This document shows positions 43,478 through 56,885 of a DNA stretch of 64,000 nt, piece by piece. The DNA comes from Haliotis asinina. Lineage: Eukaryota; Mollusca; Gastropoda; Lepetellida; Haliotidae. Under the pieces are notes generated by a model that was not told the origin of the DNA, did no database searches, and was given only the letters and a program-made list of their open reading frames with translations. Each line of letters begins with the position of its first letter. The stretch's first letter is position 1. Made by a program: the position numbers and the translations under genes. The stretch lies in assembly GCF_037392515.1 (NCBI RefSeq), contig NC_090280.1:25053118-25117117 (forward strand), in the 5' to 3' direction.

Positions 43478-43499
43478 TAGTGGATCCAGATCACTATCA

Positions 43500-43800
43500 G
43501 CCAACAGTCATGACGGGTCTAGCTCTTTCAGTCTACACTCATCACCTTCCAACCTCTCCCAATCTACATCATCCCTGTCCTAGCTCTCTGTCTACACTCA
43601 ACAACTTCCTACCTCTGCCAATCTACAGCATCACCTTCATAGCTGTCACAGTCTACATCATCACCTTCCTACCTCTCCGAATCTATATCATCACCTTCCC
43701 ACCTCTCCGAATCTATATCATCACCTTCCTAGTTCTTCAGTCTACATCCTCATCATTTTAACTCTCCCAGTCTAGATCATCACCTTCCTAGGTGAGATTT
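43500..43800. repeat. ~30-36-bp tandem repeat
   Basis: Units with acctctccgaatctatatca and tcaccttcc, about eight degenerate copies. Open frames over it are artefacts. Confidence 0.8.
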
Positions 43801-44589
43801 ATGCAGTAACCCGTTTCAGACCTTCATTTGAAGCATCTTTCTCATGTGAAAAGCTAATAAACACAGATGACCTGGCCTGACAGCTGTATTGTTTCCTTGT
43901 GATAGAGTGCAGTGGTTTCACATGACTTGTTCTTGTTGTGAGTCGGCGGGTGCATGACTGAGTGATTGGGGGTGTGTGTGTGTGAGTGAGTGAGTTGGGG
44001 TTCTACCAGTTTTAATAGAATTGCAGTTATACCATAGCATTTGGGCATAGTCAAGAATATTTTTCGCAGATGTAAGATGTAGATCTCTTTGGTGAAACCT
44101 ACCAGCACCACGTTAGGTCTAACAAACATGACTGTTGGAAAGCAGAATTCAAACCTACAACTATCGATACAGCCCTTCATAGCAAATGGTAGCCTCTTAG
44201 ATGACTGGGCCCTCTGTGTTCTACACCCATCCTACAAATCTGAAACTTTAAATAATGACAAGCAAATGCTGGTATGATCAAGGGACACAACTCAACACAA
44301 TACCATCATATCGAGGAAGGTGGAAGAAATGCACTTAATTACATTCATTTTCTCCCAAACCAACTAATCATACAAAACATTCTAACCTTCTAGCGAGTAA
44401 TACGGGTGTCATTTCGAGAGAAGACCTTTACACAGACACCACGGATAGCCACTGGTTGTTGAACCACGTGATGCAGTATGAATATGTCACCATCTGCTTC
44501 TGGAATGCCAATTTATAATTACTAGTTCAACCTGTCCGAGTTATTAACTCCAGCATCAAGATATGACCACACGTCGTCTTGGCATTGTC
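43801..44589. other. No gene recognised
   Basis: A gtgagtgagtgag tract at 43982-43995 may be a SINE tail remnant. Otherwise nothing. Confidence 0.4.
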
Positions 44590-47500
44590 CCTTTGGATCA
44601 TGGTGGATACGGGTCTGTAGGACTGTGTTGTGGTGGTGTGTGAGGACCATGGTGGGTGTGAGTCTGTAGGACTGGTATGTTGTGGTGGTGCATTTGAAAC
44701 GTGATGGATGTTTGTATGTAGGTTCTGTGTTATGGTGGTGTATGTGGAGAGTGATGGATGGAAGTGTAGGACTGTGTTGTGGTGATGTGTGTGAGGCGTG
44801 TGAGGAGCATGGTGGATGTGTGTCAGTAGGACTGTGTTGTTATGGTGTGTGAGGAGCATGATGGATGTGAGTCTGTAGGACTGTGTTGTGGTGATGTATG
44901 TGGAGCATGGTGGGTGTGAGTCTGTAGGACTGTGTTGTGGTCGTGTGAGTGGAGCATGGTGGGTGTGAGTCTGTAGGACTGGTATGTTGTGGTGGTGCAT
45001 TTGAAACGTGATGGATGTTTGTATGTAGGTTCTGTGTTATGGTGGTGCATGTGGAGAGTGATGGATGGAAGTGTAGGACTGTGTTGTGGTGATGTGTGTA
45101 TGGCATGGTGGATGTGAGTCTTTAGGACTCTGTTGTAGTGGTGTATTTGGAGTGTGATGAATGTGAGTAGGACTGTGGTGTGGTGATGAGTGTGGAGTGT
45201 GATGGATGCAAGTGCAGGACTGTGTTGTGGTGATGTATGTGGGGCATGGTGAATGTGAGTCTTTAGGACTGTGCTGTGGTGGTGTATGTAGAGTGTGATG
45301 GATGCAAGTGCAGGACTGTGTTGTGGTGATGTGTGTGGGGCATGGTGAATGTGAGCCTTTAGGACTGTGTTGTAGTGATGTATGCAGAGTGTGATGGATG
45401 TGAGTAGGACTGTGTTGTGGTGGTGTGGGGGGGGCATGGTGGATGTGAGTCTGTAGGACTGTGTTGAATGAATGAATGAATGTCTTTATTTTCTCCAAAA
45501 TACATTCGAAGATTAAGTATTTATGATATCAGTCAGTTACATATATGCATATGATATTAACAAAGCACGGATCTTAAGAACGGGTGGATGTTTACATGAG
45601 TGACAGTTTAGAAAGTATATATCAAAGAGTCTTTCAAGGAATTGACATAGTGTGAAAAGTGTAATTTGATGGTTTGTCATGCTGCTTCTTCAAGGCCAGG
45701 GATCTGAAGTTTGGCACCACAAAAGAGCACAAGGGCATCTTCGTCATCCAGCATTTCAGTTAATACATATAGATCTAGATCTATATTCAGTATGTCAAGT
45801 AGTGGCATATACAAATGATTTTATATTTGTAATGAATCCTGCAGCCCATACGGGGTAGTACGTAACAGTGACGTGTCATCGGCTAACAGGATTGATGGCA
45901 CGTCAATACCATATGCACATATACCATTGTTACTGAGTCTTAATTCAGGTAATAAAATCATTAATGAGACGAAAAAAAACATGCAGACAGGATTCTACCT
46001 TGCCCTACACCTTGTTTTACTCCAAATGATATCTGAGCTATTTCCGTTGTACATTACAAAAGCTATGGTAGCTATGATACAGCAACTTCCGCGTTTTCCC
46101 CATTATACCCAACTTGTACAGTTTTAGGAATAGGCCGTTATGTCAAATGCCATCAAAGGTTTTCTCAATATCGAGAAACGCTGAAAAGACTTGTGAGCCA
46201 CGCTCAACATAATATGTTACGCAATCATTGCACATGAACGTTGACATAATGGCACCATGTTCTTTTCTAAATCCAAATTGTAAAGGGTCTGGAAAGTAAG
46301 GATTAATATCATTGTCTTATATAACATTGTAGACGTGAGAGAAATAGTTTTTCAAATAGTTTTCCTACACGGGAAGTAAGAGTGATACATCTGTAGTTTT
46401 TGGGATCGTATTTTGAACCTTTTCCTGTATAAATTGGAACAATCATACCCAATCTAAAGATACTGGGAAAGTAGACAACTTTCATAATTGCGTTGTAGAA
46501 GACGCCAAGCTTTTCGACCAGCGCGTCACCTCCATAGATAAGGTGTTCATTGTTTACATGATCTGGTCCAGGGGATTTGTTACGGTTTAGATTGACCAGA
46601 TGAAATTATATCTGCGAGTTTGTTATCTACAGATGCTTTATTTTCAGCATCAAACGTTTCAGCGTGGTGTTGTAAGGCAAGGTTAGCATAGTAAGCACCT
46701 CACAGGTTACAAATGGCCTCTGGTGTATCCGCATGGGTTTTGTTAAACACTAATTGGTTAACCGTTGACCGCGGGCTGCAGCATGGTGGATGCGAGCCTC
46801 TAGGACTGTGTTTTGGTGGTGTATGTGGGGCATGATGGAGTTGAGTCTGTAGGTTTGTGTTGTGGTGGTATATGTAGGGCATGGTGGAGTTGAGTCTCTG
46901 GGACTGTGTTGTGCTCGTGCACGTGAAGCATTGTGGAGTTGAGTCTTGTAGGACTGTGTTGTGGTGGTGTATATAGGGCATGGTGGAGTTGAGTCTCTAG
47001 GACTGTGTTGTGCTCGTGCACGTGGAGCATGGTGGAGTTGAGTCTCTAGGTCTGTGTTGTGGTGGTGTATGTAGGGCATGGTGGAGTTGAGTCTCTAGGA
47101 CTGTGTTGTGGTAGTATATGTAGGGCATGGTGGAGTTGAGTCTCTAGGTCTGTGTTGTGGTGGTGTATGTAGGGCATGGTGGAGTTGAATCTCTGGGACT
47201 GTGTTGTGGTGGTGTATGTAGGGCATGGTGGAGTTGAGTCTCTAGGACTGTGTTTTGCTCGTGCACGTGGAGCATGGTGGATGAGAGTCTGTAGGACTGT
47301 TGTTGTGGTGGTGTATGTAGGGCATGGTGGAGTTGAGTCTCTAGGACTGTGTTGTGGTAGTATATGTAGGGTATGGTGGAGTTGAATCTCTAGGACTGTG
47401 TTGTGGTGGTGTATGTAGGGCATGGAGGAGTTGAGTCTCTAGGACTGTGTTGTGCTCGTGCACGTGGAGCATGGTGGATGAGAATCTGTAGGACTGTTGT

Positions 47501-47860
47501 TGTGGTGGTGTATGTAGGGCATGGTGGAGTTCAGTCTCTAGGACTGTGTTGCAGTATGTATGTGGAGCATGGTAAATGTGAGCCTGTAGGTTCTGTGTTG
47601 TGTAGGTGTGTGTTGAGCATGGTGGATGTGAGTCTGTAGGTTCTGTGTTGTGGTGGTGCGTGTGGAGCATGGTGGACGTGAGTCTGTAGGACTGTGTTGT
47701 GGTGGTGTATTAGGAGTGTGATTGATGTGAGTTTCTATAACTGTGTTGTTGTGGTGTATTTGGAGCATGGTGGAGTTGAGTATGTAGGACTGTGTTGTTG
47801 TGGTGTGTGGGTGGTATGGTGGAGTTGAGTCTCTAGGACTGTGTTGACAGAGTTGAGTCA
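44590..47860. repeat. ~49-bp minisatellite array split by a LINE fragment
   Basis: Two blocks, 44590-45462 and 46775-47860, of a G/T-rich unit containing gtaggactgtgttgtggtgg and gcatggtggatgtgagtct. In the second block the variant gcatggtggagttgagtctc dominates, so it has been homogenised separately. Long His/Thr-rich reverse frames are artefacts of a unit with few stops. The interruption is described separately. Confidence 0.85.
45463..46774 (-). pseudogene. LINE reverse-transcriptase fragment in the minisatellite
   Basis: Reverse-strand, 5'-truncated LINE with a short (CATT)n end (aataaagacattcattcatt at the left border). RT motifs read from right to left across frames: GPDHVNNEHLIYGGDALVEK, GMIVPIYTGKGSKYDPKNYR (the I-P-I-x-K-G block), SAFLDIEKTFDGI, HNGLFLKLYKLGI, and LADDTSLL (catalytic A-D-D). 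Frame changes and stops make it inactive. It differs from the LINE at 19331; its domain wording suggests a CR1/Jockey-like clade, but this is a guess. Confidence 0.75.
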
Positions 47861-48449
47861 CTGTAGGAATGTGTACGTAGTGATTGTGTATCAAGTGGAA
47901 TATGTGGGGACATGCTTCTGGAGTCAGGACTCTCCTGATTTCTCCCCCAACCCCATACCGCCATCCCCTACACACGCATCTCTAGGTGGAAGTAATTTGT
48001 AAAAGTTATTGACAAGGACAAGCCAAGGGGCCACTTGGCTCATATTTCATGCTACTCTGTTTGTCAAGCTGCTAAATAAACATCTGCTCTCTTAGGGAAC
48101 ATGGCTACAAGCTACAACAGGCCTAAGTAATCCCCATTGAGACAATGCCATATTCATATGAATTCACAGTAGTGTTTTAAATAATGCCACACTCATAAGT
48201 CATGGATTTGTCAGTTCATGTCTGAAGCTGCAAGGTTCGCTCCTTGTATCACTTCCTTTGTGACTTTATGGTGCGGAATTATTGACTCTCGGTTAAAGAG
48301 GGTTCTCTTTACACGCAACAATATCTCAAAAAGTTCAGGTCCCACAGTACTTTGTAATTGAAAGAGACTTCACTCCATTGTCATGGTCACACCATCGGCA
48401 AAAGGGAAGTATCCGGTTTCACCCTGTTGTCAAGCTGCCACCATAATGA
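47861..48449. other. No recognisable feature
   Basis: Unique-looking sequence between two minisatellites without coding signatures. Confidence 0.4.
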
Positions 48450-49500
48450 GAAGTAAAGTAAACAGTGTCCTGGTGAGGTAAAGGTCTTCCACACTCAGAA
48501 GGCAAATAACAGGTGACATTATGAGAAAGATGCCTCACCATACTCAAAGGCAAATAACAGGTGTCATCATGAGGTAGAGATCTCCCCATACTCAGAAAGC
48601 AAATAACAAGTGTCATTATGAGGAAGAGTGAGTGAGTGAGTTTAGTTTTACGCCGCACTCAGCAATATTACAGCTATATGGCGGCGGTCTGTAAATAATC
48701 GAGTCTGGACCAGACAATCCAGTGATCAACAACATGAGCATCGATCTGCGCACTTGCTAACCGATGACACGCGTCAACCAAGTCAGCGACCCTGACCACC
48801 CGATCCCGTTAGTCGCCTCTTACGACAAGCTGAGTCGCCTTTTATGGCAAGCATGGGTTGCTGAAGGCCTATTCTACCCCGGGACCTTCACGGGTCTTAT
48901 GAGGAAGAGGTCTCACCACTTTGAGAAGGCAAATAACAAGTTTTACTGCATAGACAACGTCTAAATAAACTGAGAAGGGAAATAATAGGTTTTACTACAT
49001 AGACAAGATCTCACCTAATTAACGAGTGAAATAACAGGTTTTACCACATAGACAAGATCACAATATATTGAGAAGGAAGGGAAATAACAGGTTTTTCTAC
49101 ATAGACAGGGTCTCACTATACTGAGAAAGGAAATAACAGGTGATGCTGCAAAAACAATGTCGCATTATAGTGAGAAGGGAAATAACAGGTTATACTATGC
49201 AGACAAGATCTTACCCACTGAGAAGGGAAATAACACATTTTACTATCTAGACAAGGTCTCACTACACCGAGAAAGGAACTAATAGGTTTTACTGTCTAGA
49301 TAGGCTCTCACCAAACAGAAGGAAATAACAGATTTTACTGTCAAGGCAAGTTCTCACAACTCCAAGAAGCAAAGTAACAGGATTTACTGTCAAGACAAGG
49401 TCTTACCACACTGAGAATGGAAATAAAAGCGTTTCCCACCACACCAAGATGGGAATTAAGGGGTTCTATTGCATAGACGAGATCTCACCATTGGGAAGTA
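48450..49500. repeat. ~48-bp minisatellite split by a SINE
   Basis: Units containing gaagggaaataacaggtttt and agacaaggtctcacca at 48450-48628 and 48910-49500, more degenerate to the right. Confidence 0.8.
48616..48909 (-). mobile_element. SINE-A with 13-bp target duplication
   Basis: Body 48629-48896 (268 bp), flanked by ttatgaggaagag at 48616-48628 and 48897-48909. Essentially full length: gccgcactcagcaatattac, gtctggaccagacaatccag, gaccacccgatcccgttagt, and the cccgggaccttcacgggtc head at the right. Inserted into the minisatellite in minus orientation. Confidence 0.92.
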
Positions 49501-49565
49501 ATGAGATTCATGAATAAATAAAAATTCAACACTGTCATCATCCAGTGCATGTTTTATTTGTTAAA

Positions 49566-49723
49566 GTGAGTGAGTTTTCATATGCCAAACTTTGCAATAT
49601 TCCAGCAATACTAAATCAGGGACACCAGAAATGTGCTTCACACATTACACCATTGTGGGGAATTGAATGTGAGTTTCTGTCGCAACCAACTCATGCTTTA
49701 ACTACTAGGCTACCCCACGGCTC
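49566..49723 (-). mobile_element. SINE-B copy
   Basis: gtgagtgagttttcatatgc tail, caccagaaatgtgcttcaca body, ctactaggctaccccacggc head. Confidence 0.8.
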
Positions 49724-51766
49724 CTATATTTGTTGAAGCCATTGTTCAGTTGACATCTCAAGTGCAGAATGGCTATTCACATGCGATTTGCCAAGGGTTT
49801 TGCTGAATGTATTCCACCATTATATCAAATGAATAAAATTGAGTTTGTAAAGAAGGTGGAGAGCACACCATGAAAAGCCACTCTGAAATCGCATTGGCCT
49901 TCATACATAGTGCTCTGAAAGCTGAGGAAATACTAATGTCAGCTTGATGAATTTACATGACAGTATCATCAAAATACGTTTTACATTTTAAGCTTCAACC
50001 TGTCGTTTTGTACTAACACAGTGCAGTATAACAAACTTCTAGAAATGACATTTATAAAATACCCTGGATAATGTGTGCATGCACATGGTTTACTGTTCAA
50101 GTTACTGCAAAAAGCTATATGTAGTGTGTGAAACCAACTTTAAGCTACATGACCCCAAAATATCCTGTCTCTTAAAGAAATAACGGCAGGTGATAACTGA
50201 TGAAAGGAACGTCTTGAGCAACTTTCAATACGTTACCTTGACCTTTCAGCATTCAATGAAACATTTCCCATCAACAACCCATGCTCTCAGGTAGAAATTT
50301 GTGAACTGCCTTTCATTTCCTAACAAGGAAACATTGTATTACTTTAAACAGTGTTTGTATGGTTTGGAGGCATTTAGTCCTATCATGTTAAACCGGGAAT
50401 GTCAAAAGAAATTGGTGGAATAGAGCATTATAACCTCTGTAGCATTCACTAGCAGGTAAGATATTCATTAGCAGGTACTTGCAGATCATATTTTGTGTAT
50501 CAGCTGACATTAATTAAAATTTAGATTTTGTGAAATTGTGCGGTCATATAATGTTTCATAAATAAATCCCACAGGTAGCCTAATGACTTTTATGCTACTA
50601 CGGTTAAGAGGGTTCAAGTTAGTCAGTTGGCAAAAACAGTATGTCTCACAAACAATACCTCGTTATGAATGATCATTGAGAACATGAAGAAACATCGCTT
50701 CGATAAAATGATCAATAATATAAGTATATGACAAATCATATCGTATGACACAACATAGCTGGGTTGTGAAGACTATATACCTTGTGAAAAAGTGAATAAT
50801 TTGATTTTGTGTTAAACCCGGACCCCTTTTGTTGGCCCAGTCTTATTATTATCGACAAAAAAATCCATAAAATTTTTCCTGCTCAAAAATATAATCCTAA
50901 TGTTACGATATATGGGTGCAAGACTTCAACTATGCAAGGGCACTTTGTTCAAACTAAAACATCGGTATCTATTCTCAGAGACCTCAAACGATATTTGCAT
51001 TAGAAATCAATGCTTCACGCACCATGGTGAATGTAAACTTGTAAAACAATGTCTTTGAAAAATGCTTTGACTGGTGATTTTACCCATCCACCCCCATGCC
51101 TTTAGGTTTTCTGAGGACAAAAAACTGTAAAACAGAAATTGTAATTGGTTTGGCCCAACGTACAGAAATTGTGCATTTGTGAAACCATTCCTTAAAGACA
51201 TTTAACTTTACCTTACCCCGATAACAATTCATATACACCTATAGGGAGAAGCACTTTGTTCTTTTATCTGTTTTGCAAGGATTATTGCACCTGCCTGGTT
51301 AAAGCAGGTAATACTGCACAGGTAAGTGATCACTGTCACACTGCTACGCTGCACCACTACTGCCATATGCAAAAAAATATACAGCCTACAAACCTGATGT
51401 TGTATACAGGTGATATCAGCTGAAATTCTGAAAAATGTTTCTGACATATAAGAATTGATAATCTAAAAAACTGGTCAGATGACAATGGGGTAAACGAAAT
51501 GCACTTTTCAATAGGTTAACAAAATGAATTTCCAGCTCTTTACTTGTTAAACATGCCAGTGTGATATGAAGGACTTCATTCTGATTAAACAGCAGACCAG
51601 AACACGCAGGTAACGCTAGGTAACAGTTGGGTAAAACATAGTGTAGGCAGGTACAGTCAGGTTAAAGGAAGTAAGGTTATCAGTTATCAGTTTATTCAGT
51701 ATTCCAAGCTATTCGGACCTACAGTACAGTTGTGTTCTTATATTTTCACATTGCAGAACCACATGG
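49724..51766. other. No gene recognised
   Basis: AT-rich non-coding sequence. The frames at 50809-51003, 51007-51201 and 51229-51447 show no homology, leader or splice context. Confidence 0.45.
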
Positions 51767-51767
51767 A

Positions 51768-51849
<82 letters not shown>

Positions 51850-52187
51850 CCTACCTACCTACCTACCTACCTACCTACCTACCTACCTACCTACCTACCT
51901 ACCTACCTACATACATACATACATACATACATACATACATACATACATACATACATACATACATACATACCTACCTACCTACCTACCTACCTACCTACCT
52001 ACATACATACATACATACATACATACATACATACATACATACATACATACATACATACATACATACATACATACATACATACATACATACATACATACAT
52101 ACATACATACATACATACATACATACATACATACATACATACATACATACATACATACATACATACATACATACATACATACATACA

Positions 52188-52223
<36 letters not shown>

Positions 52224-52226
52224 TAT
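51767..52226. repeat. 460-bp compound tetranucleotide array
   Basis: Blocks in order: (ATCT)n to about 51849, (ACCT)n to about 51908, (ACAT)n to about 51968, (ACCT)n to about 52002, (ACAT)n to about 52216, then (AT)n. Long Tyr/Thr/His frames on both strands are artefacts. Confidence 0.97.
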
Positions 52227-53300
52227 CCCTGACTGACTAATTTCAAAAATCCTTTTTAGAGATATTAGAAATATGTTGATAGTTCTTGAGTTGAACAGGT
52301 TTTTCATTTGTTGTTCATCTTTGTGCACAGTTGAGATCATAGGGAGATGCCTGTTCCTCAGAAACTGCTAATGTTTACAAATGAAAACTCGTCCTAGACA
52401 TGGCCTTCATTGCAAAAATGAAATAAACGAACATTTTTATCATGTACATTTTTCTTTCTAAGGTTATTAACATTAAAATTGTGTAGTGATATTCGTAATT
52501 TACAAGAAGCGCCTCTTAAACTCCTATTCTGTTGTTTGGATACATACATTTAGGAGCAAATAATGATTTTGTATTTACATTTTGACACAGAAATCTTGTG
52601 GATGATATTTGACAGTGCCAGTTTTGTAACAATATGTCATTTATTCATTAATTAAGGATTAAAGTAAATTAAATTTCCAACATCTTGAAATATCCAAGCA
52701 AGGGTAAAAACAGACATCTAAAGGATGTTTCTTATATCAGACACCCAACAGTCTTCCCCACTTACATCATCCAATCTTGCAGTTGTTAACTGTTGTCAGG
52801 CAGCAGTGTTAGATTGGGAGATGAATGATGGTTGGCGATCAGTGTGCATGCCAAGAGCAGGTAGCAAAATATGTCACAGCACTGCGTTCCAAGTAGGGTG
52901 GGGACGGGTAACACTGATACCTGGGACGTGTAGGCAACTAGATGGACCCTGTCTCAGTACCCGGGCCATTTATGATCATGTGACTATTAGGTTAAACAAT
53001 GTAATATGTTATTCTTTCATGATTGAAAACTTGTTCTTTCTCTGAAGATTAAGACGTCATTTACAGTCACCTGTTTTGAACATAATTCTTAATTAAGATA
53101 CTGAAAATTTGAAATTATAGCCTCCGAGGTGAAGAATATATTGCCACTTCCTACACATTTGATGTCATGAATTATTCATCGGGTGTCCAGGTAGGGTTGG
53201 GTAATATGGGTTGGGGTACCTGGGTACAAAATTTGGACCCATATATGCTCTAGTTCCAAGAATATATTACACAATCAATCTCTAATATTTAGCAGTGTTT

Positions 53301-53369
53301 CAGAAATATCAGGGCAACACCAGAAATGGGCTTCACTCAATGTACCTATGTGGGGAATTTAACCCCACT
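53301..53369 (-). mobile_element. SINE-B fragment
   Basis: caccagaaatgggcttcact, then gtacctatgtggggaattta, is the middle of SINE-B in minus orientation. Confidence 0.6.
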
Positions 53370-55119
53370 ACAATTTGGTGCTATGTGTGAAGCCTCTTTC
53401 TAGTATCCCCTCTGGTACCAGATCTTAGCTACTACTACTGTCATATTTCAAATTTGAAAACAGTTTATCACATTGTTACATCATCCTATCTACAGAAACT
53501 GGCCAGATGTTTCATTCTCACCTGTCATTATCACACCCCACGTCACCCCAACCACACTAATGACCATAATCTTTTCAACATTATGAATTTGTTTTACAAT
53601 ACATCAGTTCATGTGTGAACAGTACCTGTACACAGTATGGCATATTTAGCAAAATTTAATTTTACAAGGGTTTTCCTGAAGTAAGAAGCTATATTTACAC
53701 TTGTGAGTATTTTCATGGGAAGTATATATACTATATCATTTCTCTTTTCATATGTGATAGGTTGTGATGGGGATACTCTCGCTATTTGTTTGCATGCACC
53801 ACTTATTTTGTTTATTTACTACAGTTCATGACAGTGATACTTCTATTTTTTTTGCTTACATCTGTAATATTTGTAGTTCTTATTTTTTTACTACAGATTA
53901 TGATGATCATGATTCTTTGTTTACTATAGCTGATAGTAAATCTTTCATAACTTCTCTGTATAGTTATGACTGTTCATGATGGTGACATTACTATAGTTTC
54001 CTTGTTTCCTATAACGGTACATTTACTACTTCTTGGTTCACTATTGTCCTATAGCTCACTGCTGCAATTACAAAACACACGCTTGTATGGGGGCTAAATC
54101 TAAAAGAGGCTAAATTTACAGAAAGGTGATAACTGGTTTCAAATAAAAGAAATTTATTCAACTATGTTGACATAACTTTTGTTTAACTGAACAATGTGTC
54201 TGGGAGACTGATTCTTCTTACCTTCAGCTAGTATCTAGAAAACTTCTTAAAAGATGAATACAAAATGGGAGATATCCTACTATATGATTGGTTCTTGTTT
54301 TTTTACCTACAACCTATCACTGAAATGAATATCTAATTTGTCTTTTCATTGTTCTTGAATAATAATGATAATAATATCACCTGTTGGGGATCTATAATAA
54401 AGACTGAAAATGTATATTTGTATATATGTATGTGATGTGAAATACACGCACATGTTCACACATGCCTGCTGTATCAGTGAAATAATCTAACACTAAATCA
54501 CCTAATACTCTGATGCAGGTAAAACATGTTCCAGCAACAACTACAACAGACTAAATTTGCATCACTTCATGATGTAATTAATGAGTAATTCCAGCCTGAA
54601 GCTATTGCTGTGACTCAGACTGTGGGAGCAGGTAAATCTAGCATGTCTAATGAGACCATGCGTGGGGTAATTTTGAAATTCATTACCCAGACTCTCCACA
54701 AAGACCAGACAATCAGCAGACATGAAGTTGCAATGTGACTTCAGGTTCCAATTGCCAATTATGACGCACAGCATTAAAAATAACCTTAACCCTCGACGTT
54801 GACATTCATTTGCAAGCAATCAATGTATGCAATGTTGAGATCAACTACTTCAGACAGGAACAGGCTGAGATATATCACTGTAAACATCCTGTTCAGGAAA
54901 TTCTGTAAACTATAAATACACCACAGTTTAGCTGCCCTATTTAGGGCAACTTCTTGTAATCATCATTACAAGTTAATGTATCGTGGCATATGGACAATAT
55001 CACACAAGCCATGTGTATGGATCCCAACTTGTATAGGGAGTCTAATTTCAAGTATTAGTATATTGTCAATCGGATAAGGGTGATGGCTGCTTTATAAACA
55101 TAAAACAGTTTACAGCAAA

Positions 55120-55480
55120 ATTTAAACTATCATCTTCATCATCATCATCATCATCATCACTGACTTCCTTACATCTGATCTGTGTTGTTTGGAACTGAAG
55201 CATCACTCACAATTAAGAGCTGTAATAATATCTCTGCTAACATTCTCTTTATTAAGTCATCAAATGTTCTGAAAGATAATATGTCAATAATAGTGAAAAT
55301 ATACGGAAGTCATCCAGGACATATCATAATTGTTGTTGCCGTCCTCCTCCTCCTCCTCATCATCATCGTCAAAACTGATTTCTTTACATATCATGTTTTT
55401 CCCTTTTGAATTGAACTATCATCATACAAAACAATACAATAATATCTCTGCTAAAATTCTCTTTATTGAGTCATCAGATG
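55120..55480. repeat. Tandem duplication with (TCA)n/(TCC)n tracts
   Basis: Two copies about 205 bp apart share aataatatctctgctaa, attctctttatt and gtcatca, followed by atgttctg. Each copy carries a trinucleotide tract upstream. Confidence 0.6.
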
Positions 55481-56534
55481 TTCTGGCACCTACGTAGGGC
55501 GACAACAACATGAAGACGGATGAAAGTCATCTCCGAACAGGAACTGTTACATGTGCCTACTTCACTCATGCAGCCTTCAGCCAGCATGTTCACTCAAACT
55601 GTAAGTCACCATTTTCCTCAGTCATCCGTCTTCTTTCAGGTCTCACTTGAAATGTTTCTGTCAAAGAGAATTCGAAATAGCTAAATAGTTTGTCTCACTA
55701 AAAGTAGGGTGCATGTTTGTTGAGGAATAGCAGTTCGTAATGAAAGAATCCAGTATTCTGAGCATTGAACAATACCTGTAGTTTCCAGCTAAAGTTCATC
55801 CTCCACTGACTGAGTGTCTGACAACAGGTGTTTGTCATAATCAATGGTTGACAGTCGCAAACATGTAATCCTACTTTCACAGCAGATGCACAGTGATGCA
55901 CACATCCTATTTCAGGATGGGATGCACACATTCTATTTCAGGATGTAATTAGAATACGCATGTTCACATAGGAAATAGCTTGCATGACTTGTTTTCTCTC
56001 TAAAACAAAATACAAAAAATGACTATCTATTAGTTTACTGCACAAAGGCCTTTGTTAAAGAATTCAGCTAAACAGTCCCTAATTTGAGGACCATTTCCGC
56101 CATCTAAAGAAGCCTTTTATGTCTTTATAATCAAGAACTGTTTGACTGTACTTGTACTTTATCAACATGAAAACATAAGTGATTGAGCATCCTTGTTGTG
56201 ACAAGCGAACACTTTAACAGCATATATTTCTGTGTCTACATTCCTTCAACATGTTGACAAGAAACTCAAACCTGCACTTAAACAACAGTGAACAAATGAA
56301 CAAAATTCAAGCATTCTAAGGTTACGGAACTAAAAACAAAACAATACTGTTTCTTCCTGTTAGAAGAGCATGCCAGGAAAGATAGCATTTTGATAACATT
56401 GTGCGGAAGTTTTCTCGCTTGTTTCCTTGTAAATATTAAAATAGAGCGTTGATGACTTATCCTATCTTTTGTTGACTATTCACAGCCTGGAATAATTTTG
56501 TCAGTCTGATGACTGTTCACCCTTAAAGCCTTTA

Positions 56535-56608
56535 TACTATACCCAGGAAGGGAATTAGACCCTGACTTTGGCCCGACAAGCAAGTGCTTTAACCACCTAG
56601 CTATCTCC
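56535..56608 (-). mobile_element. tRNA-like SINE head fragment
   Basis: Reversed: gatagctaggtggttaaagc (A-box) and agggtctaattccct (B-box) at tRNA spacing, like the SINE-B head. Confidence 0.45.
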
Positions 56609-56754
56609 TGAGAAACTACCTTGTTTTGAACACATGGACATCAGTATCTATACAAATCTTATAGAGAAAATGCTATCAGGGTTGATTTGACATGAATTTC
56701 AGAAGACAGATAAAAATGGTTCAAAATGATAAAAAGGAGTGCTAAATGAGTGTC

Positions 56755-56885
56755 ACCATGGTATTTCAGTCAGTGTTCCATGACGGTCGGAGTGTTGACA
56801 GTGATATCTAACACCTCATACCCATGCTGGGAATCAAACCTGGATCAGCAGCTGGACAAGTCAAGCTCTTACCACAACACCACAG
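56755..56885 (-). mobile_element. tRNA-derived SINE, other family
   Basis: Reversed: gtggtgttgtggtaagag (A-box region) and aggtttgattcccagc (B-box). Its body does not match SINE-A or SINE-B except tgttccatg-like scraps. Confidence 0.5.

Larger units (their letters stand above)
52227..56534. other. No gene recognised; SINE scrap and local duplication
   Basis: Holds a SINE-B fragment (53301-53369) and a ~205-bp-offset tandem duplication: ctgatctcttt-like and aataatatctctgctaacattctctttatt at 55140-55275 recur at 55345-55480, both preceded by (TCA)n/(TCC)n tracts. Other open frames are unsupported. Confidence 0.45.

Noticed and set aside
44527..47975. His/Thr-rich reverse-strand open frames up to 204 codons
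   Set aside because: They translate the GT-rich minisatellite in several overlapping frames; no start, splice or domain evidence.
51730..52340. Long Tyr/Thr/His and Met/Cys/Val open frames on both strands
   Set aside because: Direct translation of tetranucleotide microsatellites.
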